Of a DNA stretch of 14,034 bases, positions 1-6,649 are shown one piece after another. Within the stretch, counting starts at the first letter, position 1. Each line of letters starts with the position of its first letter. Position numbers and translations under genes: made by a program. The stretch is taken from assembly GCA_050694015.1 (NCBI GenBank), contig JBOGWY010000203.1, positions 1-14,034 on the forward strand, given 5' to 3'. The notes beneath the pieces are model-generated. The model did not search any database. It had not been told where the DNA came from and was given only the letters and a program-made list of their open reading frames with translations. Source of the DNA: JBOGWY01 sp050694015 (GTDB lineage Bacteria; Actinomycetota; CADDZG01; WHSQ01).

Positions 1-1
1 G

Positions 2-1093
2 TCTGGGACCGCGCTCCATAACTCGGCGGCCTCGTTCGACCACATCTACAAATCCAGCGCCGCCGTCCGCACCGTTATCGACTGGCTGGCGCGACAGGTC
101 GCTCGATACGAGCCGCTGGTATCCGTCAGGAACTCCGGCCTCATCGGCCCGAATGATCCGGGTGTCGAGCTTCTACGCCGACCCGCCCCGCGTCTCTCGT
201 GGAATGAACTCGTCAGGGAGTGGACGTCATCGCTCGCGCTCACCGGCGACTCGTTCACGGTCCTGATCCGCGACGACGCCGGGCGCGTCGGGTCACTAGT
301 CCCGATCCCGCGCCGGATCGTTTCGGCCGCAGGCATCGACCCCGACGAATGGGTCCTCAACCTCCCGAGCGGGGAGAAGCGAATCGCGCGCGCCGACATG
401 CTGCACATACGGCTGTGGAATCCCGGCGATGGTCCATTCGGAACGTCACCGCTCGAGTCCCTGCGGCACTTACTCGCCGAGGACGAGGCCGCTTCCCGGG
501 ATCGTCAACGCTTCTGGCGGAACAGCGCGCGGCCCTACGGCTGGGTGGAGCGGGGTCTAGAGGCCCCCGAATGGTCGGACGTCGGACGTACTCGATTTAA
601 GGAGGACTTCAAGGCGGCCCACTCGGGCGAGAACGAGTTCGAGACCCTGATTATCGAAGACGGCATGAAGTGGCACGACGGGAGCCGGATTACTCCCGCC
701 GACGCCGCTTTCATCGAAGGTCGAGAGCAGGTCTTGCGCGCGGTCGCCGCGGCCTACGGGATTCCGCATCAACTCGTTAATACCGCCTCCGAAAATCTCG
801 GGGCTGCCGCGCGTCTAGTCGAGGCAACGTTGGCGCCATACGTCGAACTCATCGACGGCGCGCTTAATGCCCAGCTAGACGAACTCTGGGGGAGCCAGGC
901 CGTCAACGGCCGCATCCGGATCGAACTAGTCCAGCCCGGATCGCTCACCGACCGGGAAGTCGTTAGCACCCTCTCCGAAGCCGTGAAGGCCGGGTGGCTG
1001 GCACCGGATGAAGCGCGATCGGTAGTCGACCTGCCGACGATCCCCGGCGGCGATCGCCTAGCACCGCAACCGACGCCGCGCGCGGAGCAGTAA
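2..1093 (+). CDS. Phage portal protein, HK97 type (5' end missing)
   Basis: Forms the dodecameric ring at the capsid vertex through which phage DNA is packaged and ejected. The frame is open from base 2 with no start in the window, so the N-terminus lies upstream; 363 residues are visible, most of a family that usually runs about 380-430. Family features visible in order: the early helix AVRTVIDWLARQVA, the strand pair TGDSFTVLIRDDAGRV followed by LVPIPRRIV, the central DMLHIRLWNP with GPFGTSPLE, the helical clip region DRQRFWRNSARPYGWVE, and EDGMKWHDGS followed by a helix ending AAAYGIPHQLV. The C-terminus is Pro/Ala rich, as is common. The next gene starts 2 bp after the stop, so the two are probably co-translated. 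No terminase, protease or capsid gene is visible on its right side, where protease and capsid normally lie. Confidence 0.93.
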   Translation, partial: SGTALHNSAASFDHIYKSSAAVRTVIDWLARQVARYEPLVSVRNSGLIGPNDPGVELLRRPAPRLSWNELVREWTSSLALTGDSFTVLIRDDAGRVGSLVPIPRRIVSAAGIDPDEWVLNLPSGEKRIARADMLHIRLWNPGDGPFGTSPLESLRHLLAEDEAASRDRQRFWRNSARPYGWVERGLEAPEWSDVGRTRFKEDFKAAHSGENEFETLIIEDGMKWHDGSRITPADAAFIEGREQVLRAVAAAYGIPHQLVNTASENLGAAARLVEATLAPYVELIDGALNAQLDELWGSQAVNGRIRIELVQPGSLTDREVVSTLSEAVKAGWLAPDEARSVVDLPTIPGGDRLAPQPTPRAEQ

Positions 1094-1095
1094 CG

Positions 1096-1521
1096 GTGGA
1101 ACCGACCCTCGGCCGATCCGTCGGCCACATGCTCCCGGACATAAAGATCAAGGGACGCTCCAACCCGTACTCCACGACGCCCGAAGAACAAGCATCTCTC
1201 GAACGCCGAAACGCCTTTCTGATGCTCGCTCAGGGTGAGGACCCCGAAGTAGTCGCGGCGCTCTATCCCGCGATCTCGCTTTGCCGGTGGTGTGGGAACG
1301 ACCGCCACCCCGACCGCCGAACATGCGGCGATCCGGAATGCATCCGTGCAGCGGCGTCCGCCGGTGGGAGGAAGCCAACCACCGAAGACACCCGACGACG
1401 GATGGCGGAGGGCGCTCGTCGCCGGTGGGCTGACCCCGTCCGCCGAGCGCAGGCAATCGAGGCGATGAAACTTGCCGCGGCGCGTCGATGCGAACAGAGG
1501 TTCGCCGTAAAAAAGAGCTGA
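1096..1521 (+). CDS. Small zinc-finger protein with NUMOD3-like C-terminus
   Basis: A 141-residue protein starting at GTG 1096, with GGAG placed 8 bases upstream inside the end of the portal gene; an ATG at 1129 is possible but has no ribosome binding site. Residues 63-82 hold a four-cysteine cluster (C63xxC66, then C77 and C82), a probable zinc knuckle. Residues 91-130 (GRKPTTEDTRRRMAEGARRRW, then ADP and a basic helix) resemble the NUMOD3-type DNA-binding segments attached to phage HNH and GIY-YIG endonucleases. No HNH or GIY-YIG catalytic core is present, so this may be a DNA-binding accessory or a stripped endonuclease. The position directly behind the portal suggests phage origin. The family is not recognised with certainty. 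Confidence 0.75.
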   Translation: MEPTLGRSVGHMLPDIKIKGRSNPYSTTPEEQASLERRNAFLMLAQGEDPEVVAALYPAISLCRWCGNDRHPDRRTCGDPECIRAAASAGGRKPTTEDTRRRMAEGARRRWADPVRRAQAIEAMKLAAARRCEQRFAVKKS

Positions 1522-1619
1522 GAGGCCGTCAGCGGTCCCGTACCGGCGGAGTTCTGGAAGCCGGGTGCTAGTAGTCGATTATTCGGAATCGGGACGCTTA
1601 GAGGCGTTGTCCAGCGAGG

Positions 1620-2102
1620 CTAAATGTCACGGCGACGACGAACGATTCTCCGCAGCAAGTTCGCTTGGCGGTTGAAGCGACCATGCGGCTTACCCATGTA
1701 GGAGATCAGCCCCTGAGAGCTTCTTTTCCAACGTCGACCCCAGGTGTCGGTGAACTCCACGAAAGTGTTCGACACGATGACGTTGTTCGCTAGGCGATAC
1801 CTGTTCTCCCACCCCTCTGGTCCAACGACGCCGGGGTTCTCGATTAGCGGTCTCTCTCGCGGTGGGATGGTGGCGATCCTTACAACAACGTTGTAGATGG
1901 GCGCGTTGTTGCCGTTCAGAACCCTCACGCGCGTTACATCGGAATTAGGGAGTGGTGCGGCGTCAGCCGCCACGTTTGCCGCATACTGGCGCCGCTGATC
2001 GAGGATGCCACGTCTCAGTGTCAGAACGGTAAGAAGGAAACCGAGAGAGGTAACAACCACGCCCCAAACGGGCGCTCCCCATTCAAACGGATTCAGGTTC
2101 AC
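1620..2102 (-). CDS. Small one-pass membrane protein, unknown function
   Basis: A 160-residue protein with a GTG start. Residues about 8-28 form one hydrophobic segment (WGAPVWGVVVTSLGFLLTVL) followed at once by a basic stretch (RRGILDQRRQ), which predicts an N-out/C-in anchor. The soluble part contains VRVLNGNNAPIYNVVVRI and, later, FTDTWGRRWKRSSQG. This pattern resembles a widespread type of actinobacterial hypothetical protein with a membrane anchor and a small beta domain, but no function is known to me. It is the last gene of a four-gene minus-strand series, 51 bp after the preceding gene. No strong ribosome binding site precedes the GTG, so the start is the least certain of the four. 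Confidence 0.7.
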   Translation of the reverse strand: MNLNPFEWGAPVWGVVVTSLGFLLTVLTLRRGILDQRRQYAANVAADAAPLPNSDVTRVRVLNGNNAPIYNVVVRIATIPPRERPLIENPGVVGPEGWENRYRLANNVIVSNTFVEFTDTWGRRWKRSSQGLISYMGKPHGRFNRQANLLRRIVRRRRDI

Positions 2103-2153
2103 CGAGGGTCTCGATAGCAGAGTGACTGTCGGAACGATCGAAAAGCGACACCG

Positions 2154-2441
2154 TTACTCAGGCTCGCGGCCCTCGCTATCCAGACCGCCGTATCCAAGCG
2201 CTAATTCGTCAAACAACGACTCCGGATCGGCGTCCTTGAACCCGCCTATGACTTTCACGAGGGTCGCCCCGATGACAAGTGCGGCCCGGAATAGCTCATT
2301 CTTGTTGCCCTCGGCGTCGTCCTCGTAGTGAGCCAAGATTTCCTGACTAGCCTTCGTGTCTCCCCGATAGATATTTCGCATTAACGCCACCGCATCCCGG
2401 TGAGGTTCGATCGCTTCCGGCGGAATCAGAGGTTCTCCCAC
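2154..2441 (-). CDS. Hypothetical protein, 95 residues
   Basis: The start is GTG at 2441 with AGGAGGA a few bases upstream, which makes translation convincing. The product is acidic and mostly helical by eye. A nonpolar stretch in the middle (AALVIGATLVKVIGGF) is short and interrupted by lysine, more like a buried or amphipathic helix than a membrane span. No catalytic motif and no known family recognised. It starts 27 bp after the stop of the 134-residue gene and is followed by the membrane-protein gene, so it probably belongs to one transcript with its neighbours. Confidence 0.7.
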   Translation of the reverse strand: MGEPLIPPEAIEPHRDAVALMRNIYRGDTKASQEILAHYEDDAEGNKNELFRAALVIGATLVKVIGGFKDADPESLFDELALGYGGLDSEGREPE

Positions 2442-2468
2442 GGCTCCTCCTAGCAGAAGAGGGCCAAG

Positions 2469-2873
2469 CTACATGCCTTCAGCGCGACGCTTCAGTTCAT
2501 CGAGTCGTCGCCGCTCCTCCTCTTTCACTTGCGTTTCGCGACGTAACTGGGCATCAAGCTGCGGCACGTCAAATTCCTCGTACCGCGTATTAGCCTGGCG
2601 AACGAGCTCTTTAACCATGTCGACATAAGCGACGAACTCATCGTCCCGGCATGCACCCTCAATAATCGTTTTACCCATCGAATGTTCATAGAGGACGCGC
2701 GGCTTCCGGCCGATGTTCTTCGGCAGTTGTGGATCATCGAAGTACGTCGTCCAGTCGTCTGAGGGAATCGGCGGATATACCTCAATCCTGAGGCTTGCCA
2801 AATCCCCTTCGATCGAAACTGGAACGACTTTCGTCACCTCTGGCCGTTGGTCCCAGTCGGGTAACTCCGCCAT
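2469..2873 (-). CDS. Hypothetical protein with C-terminal charged coiled coil
   Basis: The reading frame extends upstream to 2933, but the start at 2873 is preferred because AGGAGGGGG lies directly before that ATG; this gives 134 residues. The N-terminal 80 residues look like a small alpha/beta domain rich in Pro, Asp and aromatic residues. The last 40 are highly charged (LRRETQVKEEERRRLDELKR) and should form a coiled coil or long helix, suggesting self-assembly or partner binding. No known family recognised. It follows the helix-turn-helix gene by 75 bp and precedes the 95-residue gene in the same orientation. Confidence 0.72.
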   Translation of the reverse strand: MAELPDWDQRPEVTKVVPVSIEGDLASLRIEVYPPIPSDDWTTYFDDPQLPKNIGRKPRVLYEHSMGKTIIEGACRDDEFVAYVDMVKELVRQANTRYEEFDVPQLDAQLRRETQVKEEERRRLDELKRRAEGM

Positions 2874-2948
2874 TCCCCCTCCTGTCTCGCGGCTTGTCAC
2901 CGAAACTAACCACGTGGCAGAGACAGAGCGCAAGCGGGGGAGGTCTCG

Positions 2949-3173
2949 TTACTTTCGTCCGCGGCCAGCGGCCAACCACCGCTCGACGCGTGCCTTCTCG
3001 TACTTGCGAATGTCGGGCCGAGACTTGCGGAACCCGGCCCAAACCAGAACTGGCCCGACGACGCTCTGACCGAGTCCGGTTTCCTCTTGAATCTCGCGCT
3101 GGGTCATCCCGGCTTCGGCACGTTTCACGATCCGTTCAAGATCCCGCTTCGTTAGCTTCCGACGTTCCGCCAT
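2949..3173 (-). CDS. Small helix-turn-helix DNA-binding protein
   Basis: A 74-residue basic protein. Residues about 23-47 (MTQREIQEETGLGQSVVGPV) read as a helix-turn-helix: a first helix, a Gly turn in TGLGQ, and a recognition helix. The flanks are Lys/Arg rich, consistent with DNA binding. The ATG at 3173 has AAGGAG 6 bases upstream. It is the first gene of the minus-strand cassette, and a perfect inverted repeat (3192-3206) lies directly upstream of its ribosome binding site, so it may regulate its own promoter; that is inference. A phage repressor, an excisionase-like protein or a resolvase-type HTH fragment are all possible. Confidence 0.78.
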   Translation of the reverse strand: MAERRKLTKRDLERIVKRAEAGMTQREIQEETGLGQSVVGPVLVWAGFRKSRPDIRKYEKARVERWLAAGRGRK

Positions 3174-3191
3174 CCGTTTCTCCTTTCACTA

Positions 3192-3206
3192 CCGGGGACG
3201 CCCCGG
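3192..3206. promoter_or_regulatory. Perfect inverted repeat upstream of the HTH gene
   Basis: CCGGGG-ACG-CCCCGG: 6-bp arms around 3 bases, located 19-33 bp upstream of the HTH start codon and just before its ribosome binding site. It could be an operator for the HTH protein or an RNA hairpin in its leader. Binding is not shown by sequence alone. Confidence 0.4.
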
Positions 3207-3349
3207 AGAAAGGACCAATACGCTGACGAGCGCCGAGTTGGAAGACCGGCGGGCGATGAATCGAAGGAAAACCTGGACCCGATTGGCTATAGACGTTTCC
3301 TCCGCGCGCTCCTACTTTGACGATCCATTTGACCGAAGGGAGGCCCGCT

Positions 3350-3520
3350 ATGGAACGCGACCTAGAACTGTGGGATTGGGAGATGGGTGAATACCTCGAA
3401 GAAGTCGTAGAGTCGCGCGATCCTGAATTCGTTCGCGCGGCGATCGAGTTCTCGAACCACCCGACCGTCGGGCCGCTGATCGAAGACGATCCGCCGACCG
3501 CCGACGGAACTACGCCGTAA
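3350..3520 (+). CDS. Small acidic hypothetical protein, 56 residues
   Basis: The frame opens at a TTG at 3317, but the ATG at 3350 is chosen because GAAGGGAGG lies 6 bases upstream. The product is acidic and helical in the first 40 residues (LELWDWEMGEYLEEVVESRD), with a disordered Pro/Thr tail. It diverges from the HTH gene across 176 bp that would have to hold both promoters; TATAGA at 3288-3293 is a possible -10 element for this gene, without a clear -35. Small acidic proteins next to a regulator are common in phages (anti-repressors, host-takeover proteins), but no function is assigned. Confidence 0.6.
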   Translation: MERDLELWDWEMGEYLEEVVESRDPEFVRAAIEFSNHPTVGPLIEDDPPTADGTTP

Positions 3521-3738
3521 CGCGGTAGTTATCTTTTTACGAAATCGGTTCCCCGAAGGCCCGAAGGACTGGTACCTCGAGGAGCTGGTCGGAGACTGAG
3601 AACAGCCACCGACTAGTACCAACGGGCTATGTCATCTTTGACCCTCCCGGGGGATGCGGAATCACGCACGCAGGCCGTTTCTTAGGTAGGGACATTTGTC
3701 ATAGTTGCGGCGTTGGCAAGGAACTCGAGAGGATCCAG
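3521..3738. other. Gene-free stretch at the probable element/host boundary
   Basis: No convincing gene on either strand. A frame ending at 3597 has plausible amino-acid content but no start codon. Complementary arms TGGTAC (3570-3575) and GTACCA (3616-3621) enclose a second pair, GTCGG and CCGAC, giving a possible long hairpin; GACTGGTACC and GACTAGTACC form an imperfect direct repeat. The stretch could hold an attachment site, but no second copy is visible. CATAGT at 3700-3705 is a weak -10 candidate for the secreted protein that follows. Confidence 0.4.
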
Positions 3739-4206
3739 GTGGAGCTTCGACGTTACGTCGGGCGGGTGCTGCCGCCCGTCCTTTTCGTGCTTCTCCTTCC
3801 CATCGCGCTCGCGGGGCCCACGGTCATGAATCGCGACCGTGCCGACAACTCCCTTGCGTTCACCTATGACGCCGACAGCGCACAGATCACGAAGGCGGTG
3901 TCGACCAAGCCGCCCATCACGAAAGGCGACCGCGTTGACTTCCTCACCGTCGTCGACGAATCGTCGCCGCCGGGACGCGTCGTCGGCCGGATCACCCTGC
4001 GCCTGATCGGGAAGCGTCCTGTCACCTACAACGGCACTTTCACCTACACCGTCAAGGATGCGAGCGGGAACGTCGCGTTCAAGGCGACGCGGGACCGCAG
4101 ATTCACCTTGCGACCCAAAGCGGGGAGACGCTTCGCGTCGCTGCGCTTCACGTTCGATCTCCCCTCGGGGGACTATGCGGTCGCGGCGAGGTTCGTCGCT
4201 AACTAA
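3739..4206 (+). CDS. Secreted protein of unknown function
   Basis: 155 residues from a GTG start with GAGAGG about 6 bases upstream. The N-terminus is a good Sec signal peptide: basic RRYVGR, a hydrophobic core of about 14 residues and a cleavage site after ALA (residue 25). The mature part is rich in alternating hydrophobic strands (RITLRLIGKRPVTYNGTFTYTV; RFTFDLPSGDYAVAARF) and looks like a single all-beta, Ig-like domain. No cysteines and no catalytic motif are seen. Its stop is 3 bp from the end of the convergent galE gene. Probably an extracytoplasmic structural or binding protein. Confidence 0.8.
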   Translation: MELRRYVGRVLPPVLFVLLLPIALAGPTVMNRDRADNSLAFTYDADSAQITKAVSTKPPITKGDRVDFLTVVDESSPPGRVVGRITLRLIGKRPVTYNGTFTYTVKDASGNVAFKATRDRRFTLRPKAGRRFASLRFTFDLPSGDYAVAARFVAN

Positions 4207-4209
4207 CGC

Positions 4210-5241
4210 TCAGTCGTCCCCGTAGCCGTTGGGGTTCGCGCTTTGCCAGCGCCAGCCGTCGGCACAGATGTCGTCGAGGGTGAGCTCGGCCTCCCAGCCG
4301 AGGAGCTCCTTCGCCGCGGCCGGGTCGGCGTAGAGCTCGGGAACGTCACCGGCGCGACGAGGTGCGATCTCGTAGGGGATCTCCTTGCCCGACGCCTTCT
4401 CGACCGCTCGGACCATCTCGAGGACCGAGTAGCCGCGGCCCGTGCCGAGGTTGATCGCGGTGCAACCTTCGAAGCGATCGATCGCGTCGAGCGCGGCGAC
4501 GTGTCCCTTCGAGAGATCCACGACGTGGATGTAGTCGCGCACACCAGTGCCGTCGGGAGTCGGATAGTCGTTGCCGAACACGTTGAGGTGCGGGCGCCGA
4601 CCCACTGCCACCTGGAGGATGTAGGGCATCAGGTTGTTCGGGATGCCGCGGGGATCCTCGCCCATGATTCCGCTGGCATGTGCGCCGACGGGATTGAAGT
4701 AACGGAGCAGCACGATCTTCCATGGCGGGGGATCGGTCGGCATGCGGGCGACGTCGCGGCAGATCTCCTCGATGAAGAGCTTCGTGCGCCCGTACGGGTT
4801 GGTCGGCCACCCGCGCATCTCCTCGGTCACGGGAACGCGCTCGGGTTCGCCGTACACGGTCGCGCTCGAGGAGAAGACGAGCTTGCGCACCGTACGCGCC
4901 TGCATCGTCCGGAGGAGATTGAGCGTCCCGGTGAGGTTGTTGTGGTAGTAGCGCAGCGGGATCTCGGACGATTCCCCGACGGCCTTCAGACCGGCGAAGT
5001 GCACGACTGCGTCGAAGTCGTAGGCATCGAAGACCGCTTCGACATCGTGTAGGTCGAGCAGATCGACCTTGTGGAAGTCCATGTCCTTGCCGGTGATCTT
5101 GCGGACGCGCCGGATCGCTTCCTCGGAGCTGTTGTCGAGGTTGTCCAGCGCAACGACGTCGTTTCCGGCATCGAGGAACTCGACGGCGGCATGACTGCCG
5201 ATATAGCCGGCGGCGCCGGTGACTAGGATGGTGGCCTTCAT
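4210..5241 (-). CDS. galE: UDP-glucose 4-epimerase
   Basis: Interconverts UDP-glucose and UDP-galactose in the cytoplasm with bound NAD, serving the Leloir pathway and supplying UDP-galactose for cell-envelope glycans. 343 residues, the normal length. The NAD-binding loop GAAGYIGSH is at residues 9-17; the SDR catalytic set is the SSSATVYG segment (S126) with Y150 and K154 in YGRTK. Strongly conserved GalE stretches follow: YFNPVGAH, GEDPRGIPNNLMPY and VFGNDYPTPDGTGVRDYIH. The ATG at 5241 fits the family N-terminus exactly. It diverges from the zinc-ribbon gene across 27 bp. It stands alone here, with no other galactose genes. Confidence 0.97.
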   Translation of the reverse strand: MKATILVTGAAGYIGSHAAVEFLDAGNDVVALDNLDNSSEEAIRRVRKITGKDMDFHKVDLLDLHDVEAVFDAYDFDAVVHFAGLKAVGESSEIPLRYYHNNLTGTLNLLRTMQARTVRKLVFSSSATVYGEPERVPVTEEMRGWPTNPYGRTKLFIEEICRDVARMPTDPPPWKIVLLRYFNPVGAHASGIMGEDPRGIPNNLMPYILQVAVGRRPHLNVFGNDYPTPDGTGVRDYIHVVDLSKGHVAALDAIDRFEGCTAINLGTGRGYSVLEMVRAVEKASGKEIPYEIAPRRAGDVPELYADPAAAKELLGWEAELTLDDICADGWRWQSANPNGYGDD

Positions 5242-5268
5242 GACGCGGCCAGGATACGGGGGAGCCGG

Positions 5269-5616
5269 ATGACCGACGACGACACCAAGCAGAACGACGA
5301 GCAGTCCTCGAAAGACGAGGGCGGACGCGTCACCGACGCGGAGACCGCGTTCGAGGAGTACACGGGCGAGAAGAAATGCCCCGAGTGCGGCGAACCGATC
5401 GTCGATGTTCGCTCGTCGTGTCCCAACTGCGGTTACGAGTACCAGGAGTCGGACTACGGCGATAAGGAAGCAGGCTCAGAGTTCGTCGTCGGCAGTGCGG
5501 TCGACGAGAAGGGCGATGAGATCCCCGATCACGAGACCGGCGGCGCGCACGAAGAGGACGAGGACTCTTCGGACGACAGCTCGGATTCGTCCGATACGAG
5601 CAGCGACGACGGATAG
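5269..5616 (+). CDS. Acidic zinc-ribbon protein
   Basis: 115 residues; the ATG has GGGGGAG 5 bases upstream. A single zinc ribbon (C37-PEC-G ... C51-PNC-G, i.e. CxxC-x10-CxxC) sits in the middle. Both flanks are extremely acidic and low in complexity; the last 20 residues are almost only Ser and Asp. There is no signal peptide or membrane segment, so it is cytoplasmic. Proteins of this kind may bind nucleic-acid machinery or other proteins through the ribbon, the tail acting as a disordered polyanion; the exact role is unknown. It ends 34 bp upstream of tRNA-Glu in the same direction. Confidence 0.8.
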   Translation: MTDDDTKQNDEQSSKDEGGRVTDAETAFEEYTGEKKCPECGEPIVDVRSSCPNCGYEYQESDYGDKEAGSEFVVGSAVDEKGDEIPDHETGGAHEEDEDSSDDSSDSSDTSSDDG

Positions 5617-5650
5617 TTGCCACCCGTCTAGCCACTACACTTACCCGCAC

Positions 5651-5725
5651 GGCCCCATCGTCTAGCCAGGCCCAGGACGCCGCCCTTTCAAGGCGGTAGC
5701 ACGGGTTCGAATCCCGTTGGGGCCA
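5651..5725 (+). tRNA. tRNA-Glu (TTC)
   Basis: Complete cloverleaf: acceptor GGCCCCA pairs with TGGGGCC, anticodon stem CCGCC/GGCGG with loop CTTTCAA giving anticodon TTC (5687-5689), T arm ACGGG-TTCGAAT-CCCGT, discriminator A at 5725. No CCA is encoded. TACACT at 5636-5641 is a plausible -10 element about 10 bases before the 5' end. Confidence 0.97.
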
Positions 5726-5745
5726 CTCCACGAAAAACCATGGGC

Positions 5746-5762
5746 GCGTCCTAACCGGACGC
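5746..5762 (-). terminator. Terminator-like hairpin after the DUF899 gene
   Basis: GCGTCC and GGACGC form a 6-bp stem around 5 bases. Read on the minus strand it starts just past the stop of the DUF899 gene and is followed, after 8 bases, by TTTTT. It may also end readthrough from the opposing tRNA-Glu transcript, though no T run follows on that strand. Confidence 0.4.
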
Positions 5763-5765
5763 CGC

Positions 5766-6455
5766 TTACGTGGTCTCGCCGTAGGCGTCGTGGTAGTTCC
5801 ACCACTGATACAGCGGGGTCTGCGGATACCCCTCGGGCGAGTCCTCCCACTCCTCCTGGCGACCCAGGGCGGTGATGTCGAGATAGGTCCAGGTGTTGCC
5901 CATCACCTCGTCTCCGCGGGCATCGATGAAGTAGGTACGGAAGATCTGATCACCGTCGCGGATGAAAGCATTCGTCCCGTGCCACTCGTCCACGTCGAAA
6001 TCGGCATCGAAATCGTCGGTGATCGTGTACCAGGGGACGATCCAACCCATGCGCTCTTTTAGACCCTGGATCTCGGCCTGGGGTGCGCGCGAGACGAAAG
6101 CGAGCGTCGTGTTGCGCGCGTTCAGGTGGGCGGGGTGCGCAACCTGGTCGCCGACGAAGGAGCAGCCCACGCAGGCCCGCTCCGGGTACGCCCCGCCGGA
6201 CGCGTAGCTGGTGACTTCCGGCCCGTAGAAGAAGCGATACACGATGAGCTGGCGCCGGCCCTCGAACAGGTCGAGCAAACGGACCGGGCCGTTCGGTCCT
6301 TCGAAGCGGTAGTCCTTCTCGACCGCCATCCACGGCATCCGGCGCCGCCGTGAGGCAAGTCCGTCCCGCGCCCGCGTGAGCTCCTTCTCCTTAACCAGTA
6401 GTTCCTGGCGCGCGGCGTCCCACTCTTTCGGCGACACGATCGGTGGTGTCTTCAT
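5766..6455 (-). CDS. DUF899 family thioredoxin-like protein
   Basis: 229 residues, the usual size of the DUF899 family, predicted to have a thioredoxin-like fold and often annotated as a dithiol-disulfide oxidoreductase. Family marks: N-terminal VSPKEWDAARQELLVKEKELTRARD, the conserved RRMPW segment, FEGRRQLIVYRFFYGPE, a CxxC at C95-VG-C98, and the C-terminal NTWTYLDITALGRQE with many aromatic residues. The ATG is preceded by AGGAGGAGG at 4 bases. No signal peptide, so cytoplasmic. The substrate is unknown for the family. It diverges from the receiver gene across 280 bp containing a dense set of hairpins, which could be its leader or a separate RNA. Confidence 0.93.
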   Translation of the reverse strand: MKTPPIVSPKEWDAARQELLVKEKELTRARDGLASRRRRMPWMAVEKDYRFEGPNGPVRLLDLFEGRRQLIVYRFFYGPEVTSYASGGAYPERACVGCSFVGDQVAHPAHLNARNTTLAFVSRAPQAEIQGLKERMGWIVPWYTITDDFDADFDVDEWHGTNAFIRDGDQIFRTYFIDARGDEVMGNTWTYLDITALGRQEEWEDSPEGYPQTPLYQWWNYHDAYGETT

Positions 6456-6493
6456 GGAACCTCCTCCTCTTCCTGATCTCTATGACCCATGGG

Positions 6494-6649
6494 CGGTCCG
6501 GAACTCATCGCCGGACCGAGCCTTCCCGAAGCTGGAGAGGGTCCCGATGGATCGCTCCAAGCGACGGATCTGTCCGCGTTACCTGCGGTCTTTGCAGGGG
6601 AATCGGACAGACCTCGCGAGAGGTGTCTTTCGGACCGAGAATCTTCTCG
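6494..6649 (+). ncRNA. Candidate structured RNA: five stem-loops in 155 nt
   Basis: Non-coding stretch between divergent genes with five perfect stems in series: CGGTCCGG/CCGGACCG (6494-6518, 9-nt loop); TCGCT/AGCGA (6552-6564); a two-part stem at 6571-6609, where TGTCCG pairs with CGGACA outside a symmetric 5+5 internal loop and CCTGC pairs with GCAGG around 7 bases; ACCTC-GCGA-GAGGT (6611-6624), capped by a GNRA tetraloop when read on the plus strand; and CGAGA/TCTCG (6636-6649). Some arms have alternative partners: CGGTCCG with CGGACCG at 6631, and TGTCCG with further CGGACA copies at 6657 and 6667, which would allow switching. It matches no riboswitch class I could recall. It could be a leader of the receiver gene, a free small RNA, or, on the minus strand, the DUF899 leader. 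Strand is chosen only from the tetraloop. Confidence 0.35.

Larger units (their letters stand above)
1..3520. mobile_element. Prophage remnant or phage-derived element (right end)
   Basis: The stretch combines a recognisable phage portal gene with six small genes of no housekeeping character, several started by strong ribosome binding sites, and an opposite-strand cassette led by a helix-turn-helix protein. Codon use is visibly less GC-biased than in galE or the RTX genes, with more TTA and CTA leucine codons. From position 3739 onward the genes look chromosomal. The left boundary lies outside the window. The right boundary is inferred from gene content only; no integrase and no direct-repeat att site was recognised, so the edge at about 3520-3738 is approximate. 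Confidence 0.6.

Noticed and set aside
769..1308. A 179-codon minus-strand frame across the portal and zinc-finger genes
   Set aside because: It crosses two well-supported plus-strand genes and has shadow-type composition.
3549..3597. Short frame ending EELVGD after the 56-residue gene, possibly a gene fragment
   Set aside because: No ATG, GTG or TTG start exists in the open frame and no family resemblance was found.
4243..5052. A 269-codon open frame on the plus strand opposite galE
   Set aside because: The minus strand encodes an unmistakable GalE; the plus frame has no recognisable domain.
5651..5725. tRNA-Glu as the integration site of the phage-like element
   Set aside because: The tRNA is about 2 kb from the phage-like genes with host genes such as galE between, and no copy of its 3' end appears near 3500.
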